DNA from: JAKFWF01 sp963741505
GTDB lineage: Bacteria; Pseudomonadota; Alphaproteobacteria; Rhizobiales; Hyphomicrobiaceae
Direction: 5' to 3'
NCBI GenBank assembly: GCA_963741505.1
Contig: CAVUIJ010000003.1
Coordinates: 1-64,000 of the forward strand
Length of the DNA stretch: 64,000 nucleotides
The translations under genes were made by a program, and so were the position numbers. Each line of letters opens with the position of its first letter. Position 1 is the first letter of the stretch. Below, one piece after another: positions 27,512-35,711 of the stretch. A model generated the notes under the pieces. That model was not told the origin of the DNA, did not search any database, and was given only the letters and a program-made list of their open reading frames with translations.

Positions 27512-28225
27512 TCACCCAGTCTTCGGCGTCGAATGCGCCGGATCAGCCGTCGCCGACTGCCGCATGCGCTCCAGGATCGAGTCCGGCCGGGTCGCCGGTC
27601 GCGAGCCGTAGCCCGCTTTGGCGAGGCGTTCGTCGAGGCCCTTGCCTTCTGTTTCCCGCTCCAGGTCGTCGAGCGCGGCGTCGATGTCGCGGCTGCCGGC
27701 GTGGCGTTCGCGGATCCGGGCGAGGGTGGCTTCCGCCTCGCGGATGGCGCCGGTGGCGATGGCGCGCCGGCCGGTGGCGCCAGCCAGGTTCAGGGCTTCC
27801 TGGGTCCGTGCCAGCTCCAGCCCGCGGCGCAAATCGGTCAGCCGGCGGCGGCCCTCGTCAGCGAGCTGACGCAAGCGCACGACGTCGGCATCGAAGCGGT
27901 GGACCGCGTCCTTGCGTTCACGCCGCTCATCCTCGGTGGCGGCGATGACGGTTGCGACCTCCCCCGCCAGCGCCTCGGCGCCATCGCGAAGGGCGGCGAC
28001 GCCGCTTGCCTCCAATTCAGCGATACGGGTGGTGAGCGCCGCGACGGCGCGACTCTCCGACGATTGGTGGGCGATGGCGCAAGCCAGCTCGCGCCGTGCA
28101 TGCTCGAGCGCGGTTGCCGCCTCGCGGATCTGCTGCTCGAGCAGGCGGATGGCATTGGCGTCGAACACCGTCTCCTCGATCCCGGCAACCGTGCCGCGCA
28201 CCAATGTGTTCAGGAGTTTCAGCAT
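27512..28225 (-). CDS. PspA/IM30-family protein
   Basis: The 237-aa protein begins MLKLLNTLVRGTVAGIEETV, with the N-terminal amphipathic helix and the long, nearly unbroken helical hairpin (EQQIREAATALEHARRELAC…) typical of phage-shock PspA/IM30 proteins, which polymerise on the inner face of the membrane and stabilise it under stress. The C-terminal ~60 residues are less helical. An AAAGGA precedes the ATG. It is divergent from a TetR gene across a gap that holds three matching operators, so its expression is very likely repressed by that TetR protein rather than by PspF/sigma-54. Confidence 0.85.
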   Translation of the reverse strand: MLKLLNTLVRGTVAGIEETVFDANAIRLLEQQIREAATALEHARRELACAIAHQSSESRAVAALTTRIAELEASGVAALRDGAEALAGEVATVIAATEDERRERKDAVHRFDADVVRLRQLADEGRRRLTDLRRGLELARTQEALNLAGATGRRAIATGAIREAEATLARIRERHAGSRDIDAALDDLERETEGKGLDERLAKAGYGSRPATRPDSILERMRQSATADPAHSTPKTG

Positions 28226-28269
28226 GGAACTTGGTCCTTTCCGGTACTGCTGGCCGAGATTCTCAGTGA

Positions 28270-28344
28270 TGTGAACTATGTTCACACAACAATACATACC
28301 TTGCGAACGGCGTTCACGCAAGCGCAAAATGAACTCGGTTCACA
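28270..28344. promoter_or_regulatory. Three TetR-type operators between pspA-like and tetR genes
   Basis: Three copies of a GAAC-NNN-GTTC palindrome sit in the divergent gap. Copy 1, TGTGAAC-TAT-GTTCACA (28270-28286), is a perfect 17-bp palindrome. Copy 2 is TGCGAAC-GGC-GTTCACG (28302-28318). Copy 3 is ATGAAC-TCG-GTTCACA (28329-28344). Centres are 32 and 26 bp apart, close to whole helical turns, so repressor dimers could bind on similar faces. The size and symmetry fit a TetR dimer, and the neighbouring TetR protein is the natural candidate, giving autoregulation. Confidence 0.75.
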
Positions 28345-28427
28345 GCACCTTCGAATTCGGTTATTGAAGAGTTGCGTTCGAAGCGGCGACAGCCCGATTA
28401 CGCGCATGCCGGACCTGGGAGTGCAAA

Positions 28428-29048
28428 ATGACGCAACCGCCCTATCGCACCAAGATGCGCGACGCCATGGTCGCCATCGCCAGCCGCATCGTGCGCGACG
28501 AAGGCTTGGCGGCGGTGCAGGCGCGTCGTATCTCGCAGGAGGCGGGCTGCGCTGTTGGCACGCTCTACAATGTGTTCGGCGGCCTCGATTTCCTGATCAT
28601 CGAGGCCAATGCGGAGACGCTCACGGCACTGGGCAAGACGCTGGCCGAGGCCGATGCGCGGGTGGCGTCAGGCACGATCGGCGATCGTCTGCTGGCGCTG
28701 GCGATTGCCTACCTTCGATTTGCCAACGATCACAACAAGGCATGGCGAGCCGTGTTCGAGCATCACATGACACCTGGCACCGAAGTGCCGACTTGGTATC
28801 GCGAACGACAGAGCGGGTTGTTCGCGCTGATCGAATCGATTCTGGGAAAGGTAATGCCTGATCCGATTGCCCGTGGCAGCGCGGCGCGGGCGCTGTTTTC
28901 GGCGGTTCACGGAATCGTGGCGATATCGCTCGATCACAAACTCGGCGACTTCGATCTCGCGGAGGCTGAACGGCAGGTTCAATTCGTAGTCAAATCGGTC
29001 GCCGACGGTCTGGTCGGTGCGAGCCGCAGTGACACGAATCGAACCTGA
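28428..29048 (+). CDS. TetR-family transcriptional regulator
   Basis: The 206-aa protein has a TetR helix-turn-helix at residues ~10-55 (AMVAIASRIVRDEGLAAVQARRISQEAGCAVGTLYNVFGGLDFLI) and a C-terminal ligand-binding helical domain with a WRAVFEHHM segment typical of the TetR_C WHG-type domain. A ligand is not predictable. It faces the PspA-like gene and three symmetric operators, so it probably represses that operon and itself. The MarR gene that follows is convergent, 12 bp away. Confidence 0.9.
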   Translation: MTQPPYRTKMRDAMVAIASRIVRDEGLAAVQARRISQEAGCAVGTLYNVFGGLDFLIIEANAETLTALGKTLAEADARVASGTIGDRLLALAIAYLRFANDHNKAWRAVFEHHMTPGTEVPTWYRERQSGLFALIESILGKVMPDPIARGSAARALFSAVHGIVAISLDHKLGDFDLAEAERQVQFVVKSVADGLVGASRSDTNRT

Positions 29049-29060
29049 GCGCCGAAGGCG

Positions 29061-29537
29061 TCAGCCTTTCGACTTGTTGGCGCTTGCCACCGCGTTGCTG
29101 CCGAGCGCGGCCACGATGACGTTAAGATCATGGATGAAGCGCTCGCGGTTGGCGCCGGGCAGCGCCGACATGATCTTGTCGTCGATGCGCTTGGCCAAGG
29201 GTTCGGCCGATTTCAGCGTGCGCCATCCTTCCTCGGACAGTCGTACGGCGTAGGCGCGCGCGTCTTCCTTTGTGCGGCGGCGCTGGATCAGCCCCTTCTT
29301 GAGCATCCGCCGAATGATGTCGGCGAGCGTGGAGCGGTCGATACCGGTACGATCTACGAGGTTGGTCTGACTGAGACCCTCGTTGTGCGCGACGGTGATC
29401 AGCACGGCATACTGCCGCGGAGTCAGATCGCCAGTCGACATCTCGGACTGGAAAATGTCACCTGCGCATTGGCCGGCACGATGCAGGAGGTGGATCGGTG
29501 AGCGCTCCAGTCTCTCTGCTGATTTGTCTTTGGACAT
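29061..29537 (-). CDS. MarR-family transcriptional regulator
   Basis: The 158-aa protein has the winged helix-turn-helix of MarR regulators: LTPRQYAVLITVAHNEGLSQTNLVDRTGIDRSTLADIIRRMLKKGL, then the wing RRRTKEDARAYAVRLSEEG (DAR motif). Such dimers usually repress efflux or aromatic-catabolism genes and release DNA on binding small phenolics. Its target is not clear; the 240-bp gap upstream (29538-29778), which is AT-richer than its surroundings, may hold its own operator. It is convergent with the TetR gene. Confidence 0.9.
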   Translation of the reverse strand: MSKDKSAERLERSPIHLLHRAGQCAGDIFQSEMSTGDLTPRQYAVLITVAHNEGLSQTNLVDRTGIDRSTLADIIRRMLKKGLIQRRRTKEDARAYAVRLSEEGWRTLKSAEPLAKRIDDKIMSALPGANRERFIHDLNVIVAALGSNAVASANKSKG

Positions 29538-29778
29538 TGTGCTGTATCTTTTCCCTGAGCCCTTGGGGCGCTAGCGAGGACGGATGGATCGTACGGCGTC
29601 TGCTTCTCAGCTTAGACTTATTCCAAAACAGAGAAGGACAATCGCGACGCACAGGAAACCTGATTTTTCAAATCCCGTCCAGGGCATAGGGCGCGTTTTT
29701 CATGGCAAATGAAGATTTATTCTTCAGAACGATGAAAGTTCGTTACAAAAGCGCACACGAATATTCGGTAAGCGAAGC

Positions 29779-30390
29779 CTAGCCTTTGGCAGCGGCCGGA
29801 TCGGAAAAGCGCCGCATCAGTCCAAGTTGCGACACGCCAAACAAGATCGTCAGTGGAATAGCGCCCATCAATTTGAAGGCGATCCAAAAGTCATCCGAAA
29901 AATTGCGCCAAACCAACTCGTTAAGAATAGCCAGGGCAAAGAAGAATAACGCCCAGCGGATGGTCAGGATGCGCCAGCCCTCTGTTGTAAGCTTGAAAAC
30001 TTCACCAATGATTGAGCGCAGGAAATACTTGCCCCATGCGAGGCCAGCCAACAGGACCGCCCCGAATAGTGTGTAGACCAACGTCGGCTTGATCTTGATG
30101 AACACCGCGTCCTGCAACCACAGCGTCATGCCGCCCAGAACCATCACCAGTGCGCCCGAGACCAATGGCATCAAGGGAATGCGGCCGAACAGATGGCGCG
30201 ATGTGACCAGCGAAACCGCGGTCGCGATCATAAATAGCCCCGTGGCGTAAAACATGTTCTTTGTCAGGTAATTAACCGCAAAGAACACGACCAGCGGGCC
30301 GATCTCGACCAGCATCTTCGCCAACTGCTTCGTGTCGCCCTGCGGGCCATTGCCGGCGACCGGCGGCAGTTTGTCGCTGGCTTCTGTCAT
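29779..30390 (-). CDS. YciB/IspZ-type septation-related membrane protein, copy 1
   Basis: The 203-aa inner-membrane protein has five or six helices and the YciB family pattern LVEIGPLVVFFAVNY near the N-terminus and KPTLVYTLFGAVLLAGLAWGK…LRSIIGEVFKLTTEGWRILTIRWALFFF in the middle. YciB proteins help keep envelope integrity and interact with elongation and division proteins. It lies 94 bp downstream of a second yciB on the same strand; together they follow ftsY as in other Rhizobiales, where one copy is normal. Confidence 0.85.
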   Translation of the reverse strand: MTEASDKLPPVAGNGPQGDTKQLAKMLVEIGPLVVFFAVNYLTKNMFYATGLFMIATAVSLVTSRHLFGRIPLMPLVSGALVMVLGGMTLWLQDAVFIKIKPTLVYTLFGAVLLAGLAWGKYFLRSIIGEVFKLTTEGWRILTIRWALFFFALAILNELVWRNFSDDFWIAFKLMGAIPLTILFGVSQLGLMRRFSDPAAAKG

Positions 30391-30484
30391 CGGACGAACC
30401 CTCGCCGTAGGCCATTTGGCCGGTGGCGATCACAATTGGTGACGCAATGGCGTCGCGGCAAGTGCGATCGGCTGTACAACACGG

Positions 30485-31120
30485 TCACTCCGCCGGCTTA
30501 TGGCTGGATGGCGGCGGTACGCGGAATTTCTGCATGTTCGAGGTCTGCCACCAGGCAAACAGTCCACTCAGCGGCATGACGATGAACAACTTGAAAAGGA
30601 TCCAGATGTTGACGCCGTCTAACCTGTAGCCGCGGAAGCTGTAGTCGGCATGGGCGAAACCCTGCCGCACCAATTCGTTCGCCACCGCCGTCATCACGAA
30701 GAACCAGGCGAAGTTCCAGGTGAAATTGTCCCACCCTTCTTTCGTGTAGTGGAATGTCTTGTCGAACACGTACTTGAAGAAGTTGCGGCCGGTATAAAGT
30801 CCGAAGAACAGGAAAGCGGCAAACAACAGATTGAAGATCGTGACCTTGATCTGCACCCACATCGGATCACCGGTCACCAGCGTCAGCGCACCAAAGGTGA
30901 TGGTGACCGCACTGGCGATCAGCGGGAACACCGGCAGCCGTCCGAGCACCACCAGCATGGTGGCGATGGCGATCACGGTCGCGATTATCAGCGCATACGT
31001 GCCGGCGGTGATGCCATAGGCCGCGTTGACCACGAACATTGTGATCAGCGGGCCGAACTCGCTCAGTAGATTGACCGATTGCTCGGCATTGAAAGGAAAG
31101 TGCCGCCTAATCCAGTTCAT
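30485..31120 (-). CDS. YciB/IspZ-type septation-related membrane protein, copy 2
   Basis: The 211-aa paralogue starts at the ATG at 31120 (MNWIRRHFPFN), shortly after GGGACAAG; a longer in-frame extension to 31369 is rejected as it is non-hydrophobic and without a start signal. The protein has the family segments LLSEFGPLITMFVVNAAYG, VQIKVTIFNLLFAAFLFFGLYTGRNFFKYVFDKTFHYTKEGWDNFTWNFAWFF and a Pro-rich cytoplasmic tail. It is similar in layout but clearly diverged from copy 1, so the duplication is not recent. It lies 166 bp downstream of ftsY. Confidence 0.83.
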   Translation of the reverse strand: MNWIRRHFPFNAEQSVNLLSEFGPLITMFVVNAAYGITAGTYALIIATVIAIATMLVVLGRLPVFPLIASAVTITFGALTLVTGDPMWVQIKVTIFNLLFAAFLFFGLYTGRNFFKYVFDKTFHYTKEGWDNFTWNFAWFFVMTAVANELVRQGFAHADYSFRGYRLDGVNIWILFKLFIVMPLSGLFAWWQTSNMQKFRVPPPSSHKPAE

Positions 31121-31286
31121 CTTGTCCCGCTCGTCCCCATTGAAACCGGCGCTCGTCTGATGCGAGGTCCGGCCACTCCCGCCGTAGCCATGTCTGAACG
31201 TACTAACAATCACTGAAGGACGCGGCGCTCCTGGCCGGCGAACATCCTCGATCGTCATACACGCCGTCCTTCGGTGATTGTGGGTA

Positions 31287-32345
31287 CTACCCTGTTGCGA
31301 TCGCCCGGGCAAATTCTGCAGCATCGAAGCTTTGCAAGTCGTCAACGCCCTCGCCGACACCAATGGCATGTACCGGCAATCCGTGTCTGGCCGCGATTGC
31401 TACCAGAATTCCACCGCGCGCCGTACCGTCCAATTTTGTCATAACGAGGCCCGTTACCCCAGCCCGGTCGCGGAACACTTCGACCTGATTGATGGCATTC
31501 TGCCCGGTTGTCGCGTCGAGCACGAGGATGACGTCATGCGGCGCATCGGCATCGATCTTGCGCATAACCCGGATCATCTTTTCGAGCTCATCCATCAGCG
31601 CCTGCTTGTTTTGCAGCCGGCCGGCGGTGTCGACGATCAGGACATCCATTTGCTGCTCGCGCGCCTGCTGCAGCGCATCAAAAGCGAGACCGGAGGAATC
31701 GGCGCCGACGCCTCGGGCGACGACGGTGGCGCCGGTGCGCTCGCCCCACACCTTGAGCTGATCGATGGCAGCGGCGCGGAAGGTATCGCCGGCCGCCACC
31801 ATCACCTTGCGGCCTTCGCCGCGAAAGCGGCTGGCGAGCTTGCCGATCGTCGTGGTCTTGCCGCCGCCGTTGACACCAACGACGAGAATGACGTGCGGCT
31901 TTCGGCTGGCATCGATGACAAGCGGCCTGGCGACCGGGGCCAGCACCTTTTCGACCTCGGCGGCGAGCACGGCTCGCACCTCGTCCGGAGTGATCGCCTT
32001 GTCGAGCCGGTTCTTCGATAGCGCCGCAGTGATGCGGCTGGCGGTCTCGATGCCAAGATCGGCCTGGATCAACAGATCCTCGAGTTCACCGAGCGTTTCG
32101 GCATCGAGCCGGCGCTTGGTGAAAACGCTGGTGATACCTTCGGTGAGTTTGGCCGAGGTCTTGGCAAGACCGGAGGTGAGGCGGGCGAACCAATTCTTCT
32201 TTGGCGCGGGCTCGGCCGGCTCCGCAGCGCCAGGCACGGATGACGGTTCTGGCAGCGATGGATCGGCGGTCTGCGGTTCGGCCTCAGCCCTGCCGCGGCC
32301 GAACAGGCGGCCCACAAGGCCGGACTTCTTCGGCGCCTCGCTCAC
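31287..32345 (-). CDS. ftsY: Signal recognition particle receptor FtsY
   Basis: The 352-aa SRP receptor starts at a GTG that overlaps the mtaB stop (GTGA). After an acidic/Pro-rich N-terminal linker it has the NG domain: helical N region (FTKRRLDAETLGELEDLLIQADLG), G1 GVNGGGKTTTIGKLA, DTFRAAAIDQL, G3 DTAGRLQ, and G4 TKLDGTARGG. It docks ribosome-SRP complexes (see ffh at 35712) on the inner membrane. It is the third gene of dapF-mtaB-ftsY. Confidence 0.95.
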   Translation of the reverse strand: MSEAPKKSGLVGRLFGRGRAEAEPQTADPSLPEPSSVPGAAEPAEPAPKKNWFARLTSGLAKTSAKLTEGITSVFTKRRLDAETLGELEDLLIQADLGIETASRITAALSKNRLDKAITPDEVRAVLAAEVEKVLAPVARPLVIDASRKPHVILVVGVNGGGKTTTIGKLASRFRGEGRKVMVAAGDTFRAAAIDQLKVWGERTGATVVARGVGADSSGLAFDALQQAREQQMDVLIVDTAGRLQNKQALMDELEKMIRVMRKIDADAPHDVILVLDATTGQNAINQVEVFRDRAGVTGLVMTKLDGTARGGILVAIAARHGLPVHAIGVGEGVDDLQSFDAAEFARAIATG

Positions 32346-33604
32346 ACCGTCACCTCGGCGCACAAGCGCTGCCCGCGACGGCCGGTAATCCGCGCCGCGA
32401 TGATCGCCGCCGGTGCCAGATCGCCGCCGGCGTCGACCTCGACCTCGGCGAACTGCGGCGTGCGGCCAATGCTGTCGCGCTCCATCATGATCTCGACATC
32501 CTGTCCTGCCTGCGCCCGCAGATATTGGTCCAACACCTGATCGCCCTTGTCCCTTAGCCGCGCCGCCCGCGCCTTGATTTCCGGCCTCGATACTTGCGGC
32601 ATGCGCGACGCGGGCGTGCCCTTGCGCGGCGAATAGGGGAATACGTGCAGGTAGGTCAGGCCGCAATCGTCGACGATGCGCAGCGTATTCTGGAACATCT
32701 CTTCCGTTTCGGTCGGGAAACCGGCGATCAGATCGGCGCCGAACACGATGTCGGGGCGCAGGCGGCGGGCCTCGCCACAGAAGCGGGTGGCATCGGCCGA
32801 CAAATGGCGGCGCTTCATGCGCTTCAGAATCAAGTCGTCGCCAGCCTGCATCGACAGATGCAGGTGCGGCATCAGCCGTGGCTCGTCGGCGATCACCCGC
32901 AGCAGCTCGGCATCGATTTCGACCTGATCGATCGAGGAGAGCCGCAGCCGCTTCAGCTCGGGCACGTGCTTCAAGATTGTCGCCACCAGCCGGCCAAGCG
33001 TCATTTCCCCAGGCAGATCAGGTCCATAGGAGGTGATATCGACCCCGGTCAGAACCACCTCGGCATAACCGGCCTCGGCGAGCCGGCGGATCTGCGCGAC
33101 GACTTCGCCGGCAGGAACCGAGCGCGACGGCCCACGACCATACGGGATGATGCAGAAAGTGCAGCGGTGGTCGCAACCGTTCTGCACCTGCACGTAGGCG
33201 CGGGCACGGGTGCCGAAACCGTCGATGGCGTGGCTCGCGGTCTCGCGCACGCTCATGATGTCGTTGACGACCACCCGCTCGGTGTTGCCGATGCTCAAGC
33301 CGGCAAACGTCTCGACGCGCATCTTCTCGGCATTGCCGATCACGTGATCGACCTCCGGCATGTCGGCGAAACGCTCGGGCTCGATCTGCGCCGCGCAGCC
33401 GGTGACGATGATCCGCGATGACGGATTGTCGCGCCGCACCCGACGAATGGTCTGTGCCGCCTGCCGCACCGATTCTGCCGTCACCGCACAGGTATTGATG
33501 ATCACCGCGTCGGCGAGGCCGGCGGCAGCCGCATGCCCCTTCATCACCTCGGATTCGTAGGCGTTGAGACGGCAGCCAAGGGTGATGATGGTCGGTTCGC
33601 GCAT
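32342..33604 (-). CDS. mtaB: tRNA (N6-threonylcarbamoyladenosine37-C2) methylthiotransferase MtaB
   Basis: Converts t6A37 to ms2t6A37 in ANN-decoding tRNAs. The 420-aa enzyme has the UPF0004 domain (TLGCRLNAYES, NTCAVTAES, VTGCAAQ; three cluster cysteines), the radical SAM domain with C-x3-C-x2-C in GCDHRCTFCIIPYGRG, and a C-terminal TRAM domain. The ATG at 33604 shares one base with the dapF stop. A longer upstream frame to 34510 is a shadow of dapF in another frame. Its stop overlaps the ftsY GTG, so the three genes are translationally coupled. Confidence 0.94.
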   Translation of the reverse strand: MREPTIITLGCRLNAYESEVMKGHAAAAGLADAVIINTCAVTAESVRQAAQTIRRVRRDNPSSRIIVTGCAAQIEPERFADMPEVDHVIGNAEKMRVETFAGLSIGNTERVVVNDIMSVRETASHAIDGFGTRARAYVQVQNGCDHRCTFCIIPYGRGPSRSVPAGEVVAQIRRLAEAGYAEVVLTGVDITSYGPDLPGEMTLGRLVATILKHVPELKRLRLSSIDQVEIDAELLRVIADEPRLMPHLHLSMQAGDDLILKRMKRRHLSADATRFCGEARRLRPDIVFGADLIAGFPTETEEMFQNTLRIVDDCGLTYLHVFPYSPRKGTPASRMPQVSRPEIKARAARLRDKGDQVLDQYLRAQAGQDVEIMMERDSIGRTPQFAEVEVDAGGDLAPAAIIAARITGRRGQRLCAEVTV

Positions 33605-34485
33605 CAGCTCAGCCGCTGCGCGACGCCGCGCGAGAAGTCGAAAACGCCGGCATATTCGTCGGTGGCGGGACCGGTCATCAGGATGCGGTTGGCCTGCGTC
33701 CACTCGATCTGCAGCGGTCCGCCCGGCACGTTGACGGTGACCTTGCGTTCGCTGCGTCCGGTGCGCGCGCCGAGCACGCCGGCGGCGCAGGCGGCCGAGC
33801 CGCAGGCCCGCGTCAGGCCGGCGCCACGCTCCCAGGTGCGCAAGGTTATCGAGGTGCGCGAGGTTACAGCGGCGAGCGAGATGTTGGCCCGCTCGGGAAA
33901 GATCGGATGGTTCTCGAGCAGCGGCCCGAACCGGCCGAGGTCGTAGGGTGCGACGTCGTCGACCCAGAAGATGCAGTGCGGGTTGCCGACGTTGACCACC
34001 GACGGCGAATGCAGGATGGGCGCGTCGATCGGCCCGATCTGCAGCTCGATGCGGCGGGTGTCGTGGAACGGCTCGGCGAGCGGGATCTCGTCCCAGGCGA
34101 AGCGGGGCGAGCCCATGTCGACGGTGATGTGGTCCTGGTCGGCGATCACCACGTCGAGGATGCCGGGGCTCGTCTCGAACTTCATCTGCCGGCGCTGCAG
34201 CGCCTGGTACGACACCCAGCCGACGCAGCGCATGCCATTGCCGCAAGCCTGCGCCTCCGAGCCATCGGTATTGTAGATCCGCACCAAAGCCTCGGTGCCG
34301 GGTGTCCGGGCGTCGTGCAGCACCATCATCTGGTCGAACCGCGACAGCGGATCGGCGGCGACGGCACGCACCTCGTTGGCGGTGAGCACGCGCCTCGAGC
34401 CGCGCAGATCGACGACCAGGATCTCGTTGCCGAGACCGTTCATCTTTCGAAACGACAGAAGTGCGCTGGCGGCTATGGACGTCAT
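33604..34485 (-). CDS. dapF: Diaminopimelate epimerase
   Basis: Interconverts LL- and meso-diaminopimelate for lysine and peptidoglycan synthesis in the cytoplasm. The 293-aa enzyme has the two-fold pseudo-symmetric DapF fold with both catalytic cysteines: QACGNGMRCVG (first) and LTRACGSAACA (second), and the N-terminal MNGLGNEILVVDLRG. It is the first gene of the dapF-mtaB-ftsY unit. Confidence 0.95.
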   Translation of the reverse strand: MTSIAASALLSFRKMNGLGNEILVVDLRGSRRVLTANEVRAVAADPLSRFDQMMVLHDARTPGTEALVRIYNTDGSEAQACGNGMRCVGWVSYQALQRRQMKFETSPGILDVVIADQDHITVDMGSPRFAWDEIPLAEPFHDTRRIELQIGPIDAPILHSPSVVNVGNPHCIFWVDDVAPYDLGRFGPLLENHPIFPERANISLAAVTSRTSITLRTWERGAGLTRACGSAACAAGVLGARTGRSERKVTVNVPGGPLQIEWTQANRILMTGPATDEYAGVFDFSRGVAQRLS

Positions 34486-34554
34486 GCAGCGTTATATGGC
34501 GAAGAGCCACCGCCCTGACAATCCGTCATTAGCACCAAATGGCGCGATTTGGGC

Positions 34555-34758
34555 CTACTTGTGGTTCGTCCAATAGAACCCGAAGATGAGCATCCAGAAC
34601 AGCAGCGCCATGATGTCGATCAGCACCTCCAGGCGCCGCACGTCGTGGGCGCGGATCCAGTCCGGCGGCCCGATCAGCACCGCCAATGTCAAGATCACGC
34701 TGGCGAACAGACAAGCTCCGATCAGGCCCCACAGAATGCGCGTGTTGCGTCGGGTCAT
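34555..34758 (-). CDS. Small two-helix membrane protein
   Basis: The ATG at 34758 encodes 67 aa (MTRRNTRILWGLIGACL…): a basic N-terminus, helix 1 (ILWGLIGACLFASVILTLAVLIG), a charged loop (DWIRAHDVRRLEV) and helix 2 (LIDIMALLFWMLIFGFYWTN). A longer frame to 34875 lacks hydrophobic or conserved content. It lies 69 bp upstream of dapF on the same strand. I do not recognise a family. Confidence 0.6.
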   Translation of the reverse strand: MTRRNTRILWGLIGACLFASVILTLAVLIGPPDWIRAHDVRRLEVLIDIMALLFWMLIFGFYWTNHK

Positions 34759-35054
34759 GGCGTTCGCCCCCAAGTTGGCTGCGTCCCGTCCATATACATA
34801 TACGCATTCGGCGGAGCTGTTCCGTCGAATCAGCGAAGTTGCTGATACCGACCGCTCCAACCTTCCATTTGACAACCAGCCCGGCTGGGCGCATTAGCTG
34901 CCGCAATCAGCGATGGCCCGTTCATTCGAGCCGCCGCTCTGCACATGGGTTGCGAGCTTATCGAGCCGGCCCGGGAGGCAGAGGGGTCAACATCCGCCGG
35001 CGCGTCGCGCTCGCGGGTGCCAAATTGCTTTGTGTCGATGCGTAGCGGATCGGA

Positions 35055-35705
35055 ATGACGATGCTCAAGATTTGGGGCCGCAAGACTTCGGTCAACGTGC
35101 AGAAAGTGATGTGGGCGGTGGGTGAGCTTGGCTTGGCCCATGAGCGCATCGATGCGGGTGGCAACTTCGGCCGCCTCGACACTCCCGAATTCGGTGCCAT
35201 GAACCCCAATCGGCTGGTGCCGGTGCTCGACGACGACGGCTTCATCCTGTGGGAGTCGAGCCCGATCGTGCGCTACCTTGCCGAACGATATGGTCGCGGC
35301 ACGCTGGCGCCGGAAGGCCGCCACGCCTACGCCCGCGCCGACCAGTGGATGGAATGGGCAACCACCGAGCTTTACCGCGACATCATCGGCGTCTGTTTTC
35401 TTGGGCTGATCCGCACCGCCGCCAAGGACCGCGACGCAGCTGCCATCGCCGCCGCGGCCAAGCGTGCCGGCGACAAGCTTAGCCTTCTCGACCGCCAGCT
35501 CGATGGCCGCGCCTTCATCTGCGGCGACCAGCTGACCATGGCCGACATTGCCGTCGGCGCCCTGATGTACCGCTATTTCAACCTCGAGATCGAGCGGCCG
35601 GCGCTGGGCAACGTCGAGCACTGGTATCGTCGTCTGACCGCGCGGCCCCCATATCAGGCACACGTCATGGTCGACTTCGCGGCCATGAAAGTTCCTGGAG
35701 CCTAG
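35055..35705 (+). CDS. Glutathione S-transferase family protein
   Basis: The 216-aa protein has the N-terminal thioredoxin-like domain (TMLKIWGRKTSVNVQKVMWAV, with NPNRLVPVLDDDGFILWESSPIVRYLAERYG: cis-Pro and the ESS glutathione-binding motif) and the C-terminal helical domain (DQLTMADIAVGAL, N-capping box). A Ser at residue 12 may be the catalytic hydroxyl. Typical of theta/beta-like bacterial GSTs acting in detoxification or as thiol-disulfide enzymes. It ends 6 bp before ffh. Confidence 0.9.
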   Translation: MTMLKIWGRKTSVNVQKVMWAVGELGLAHERIDAGGNFGRLDTPEFGAMNPNRLVPVLDDDGFILWESSPIVRYLAERYGRGTLAPEGRHAYARADQWMEWATTELYRDIIGVCFLGLIRTAAKDRDAAAIAAAAKRAGDKLSLLDRQLDGRAFICGDQLTMADIAVGALMYRYFNLEIERPALGNVEHWYRRLTARPPYQAHVMVDFAAMKVPGA

Positions 35706-35711
35706 TCCACG

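Noticed and set aside
32342..34510. A 722-aa protein ending in MtaB
   Set aside because: The upstream part is the wrong frame of dapF; the true mtaB start overlaps the dapF stop.
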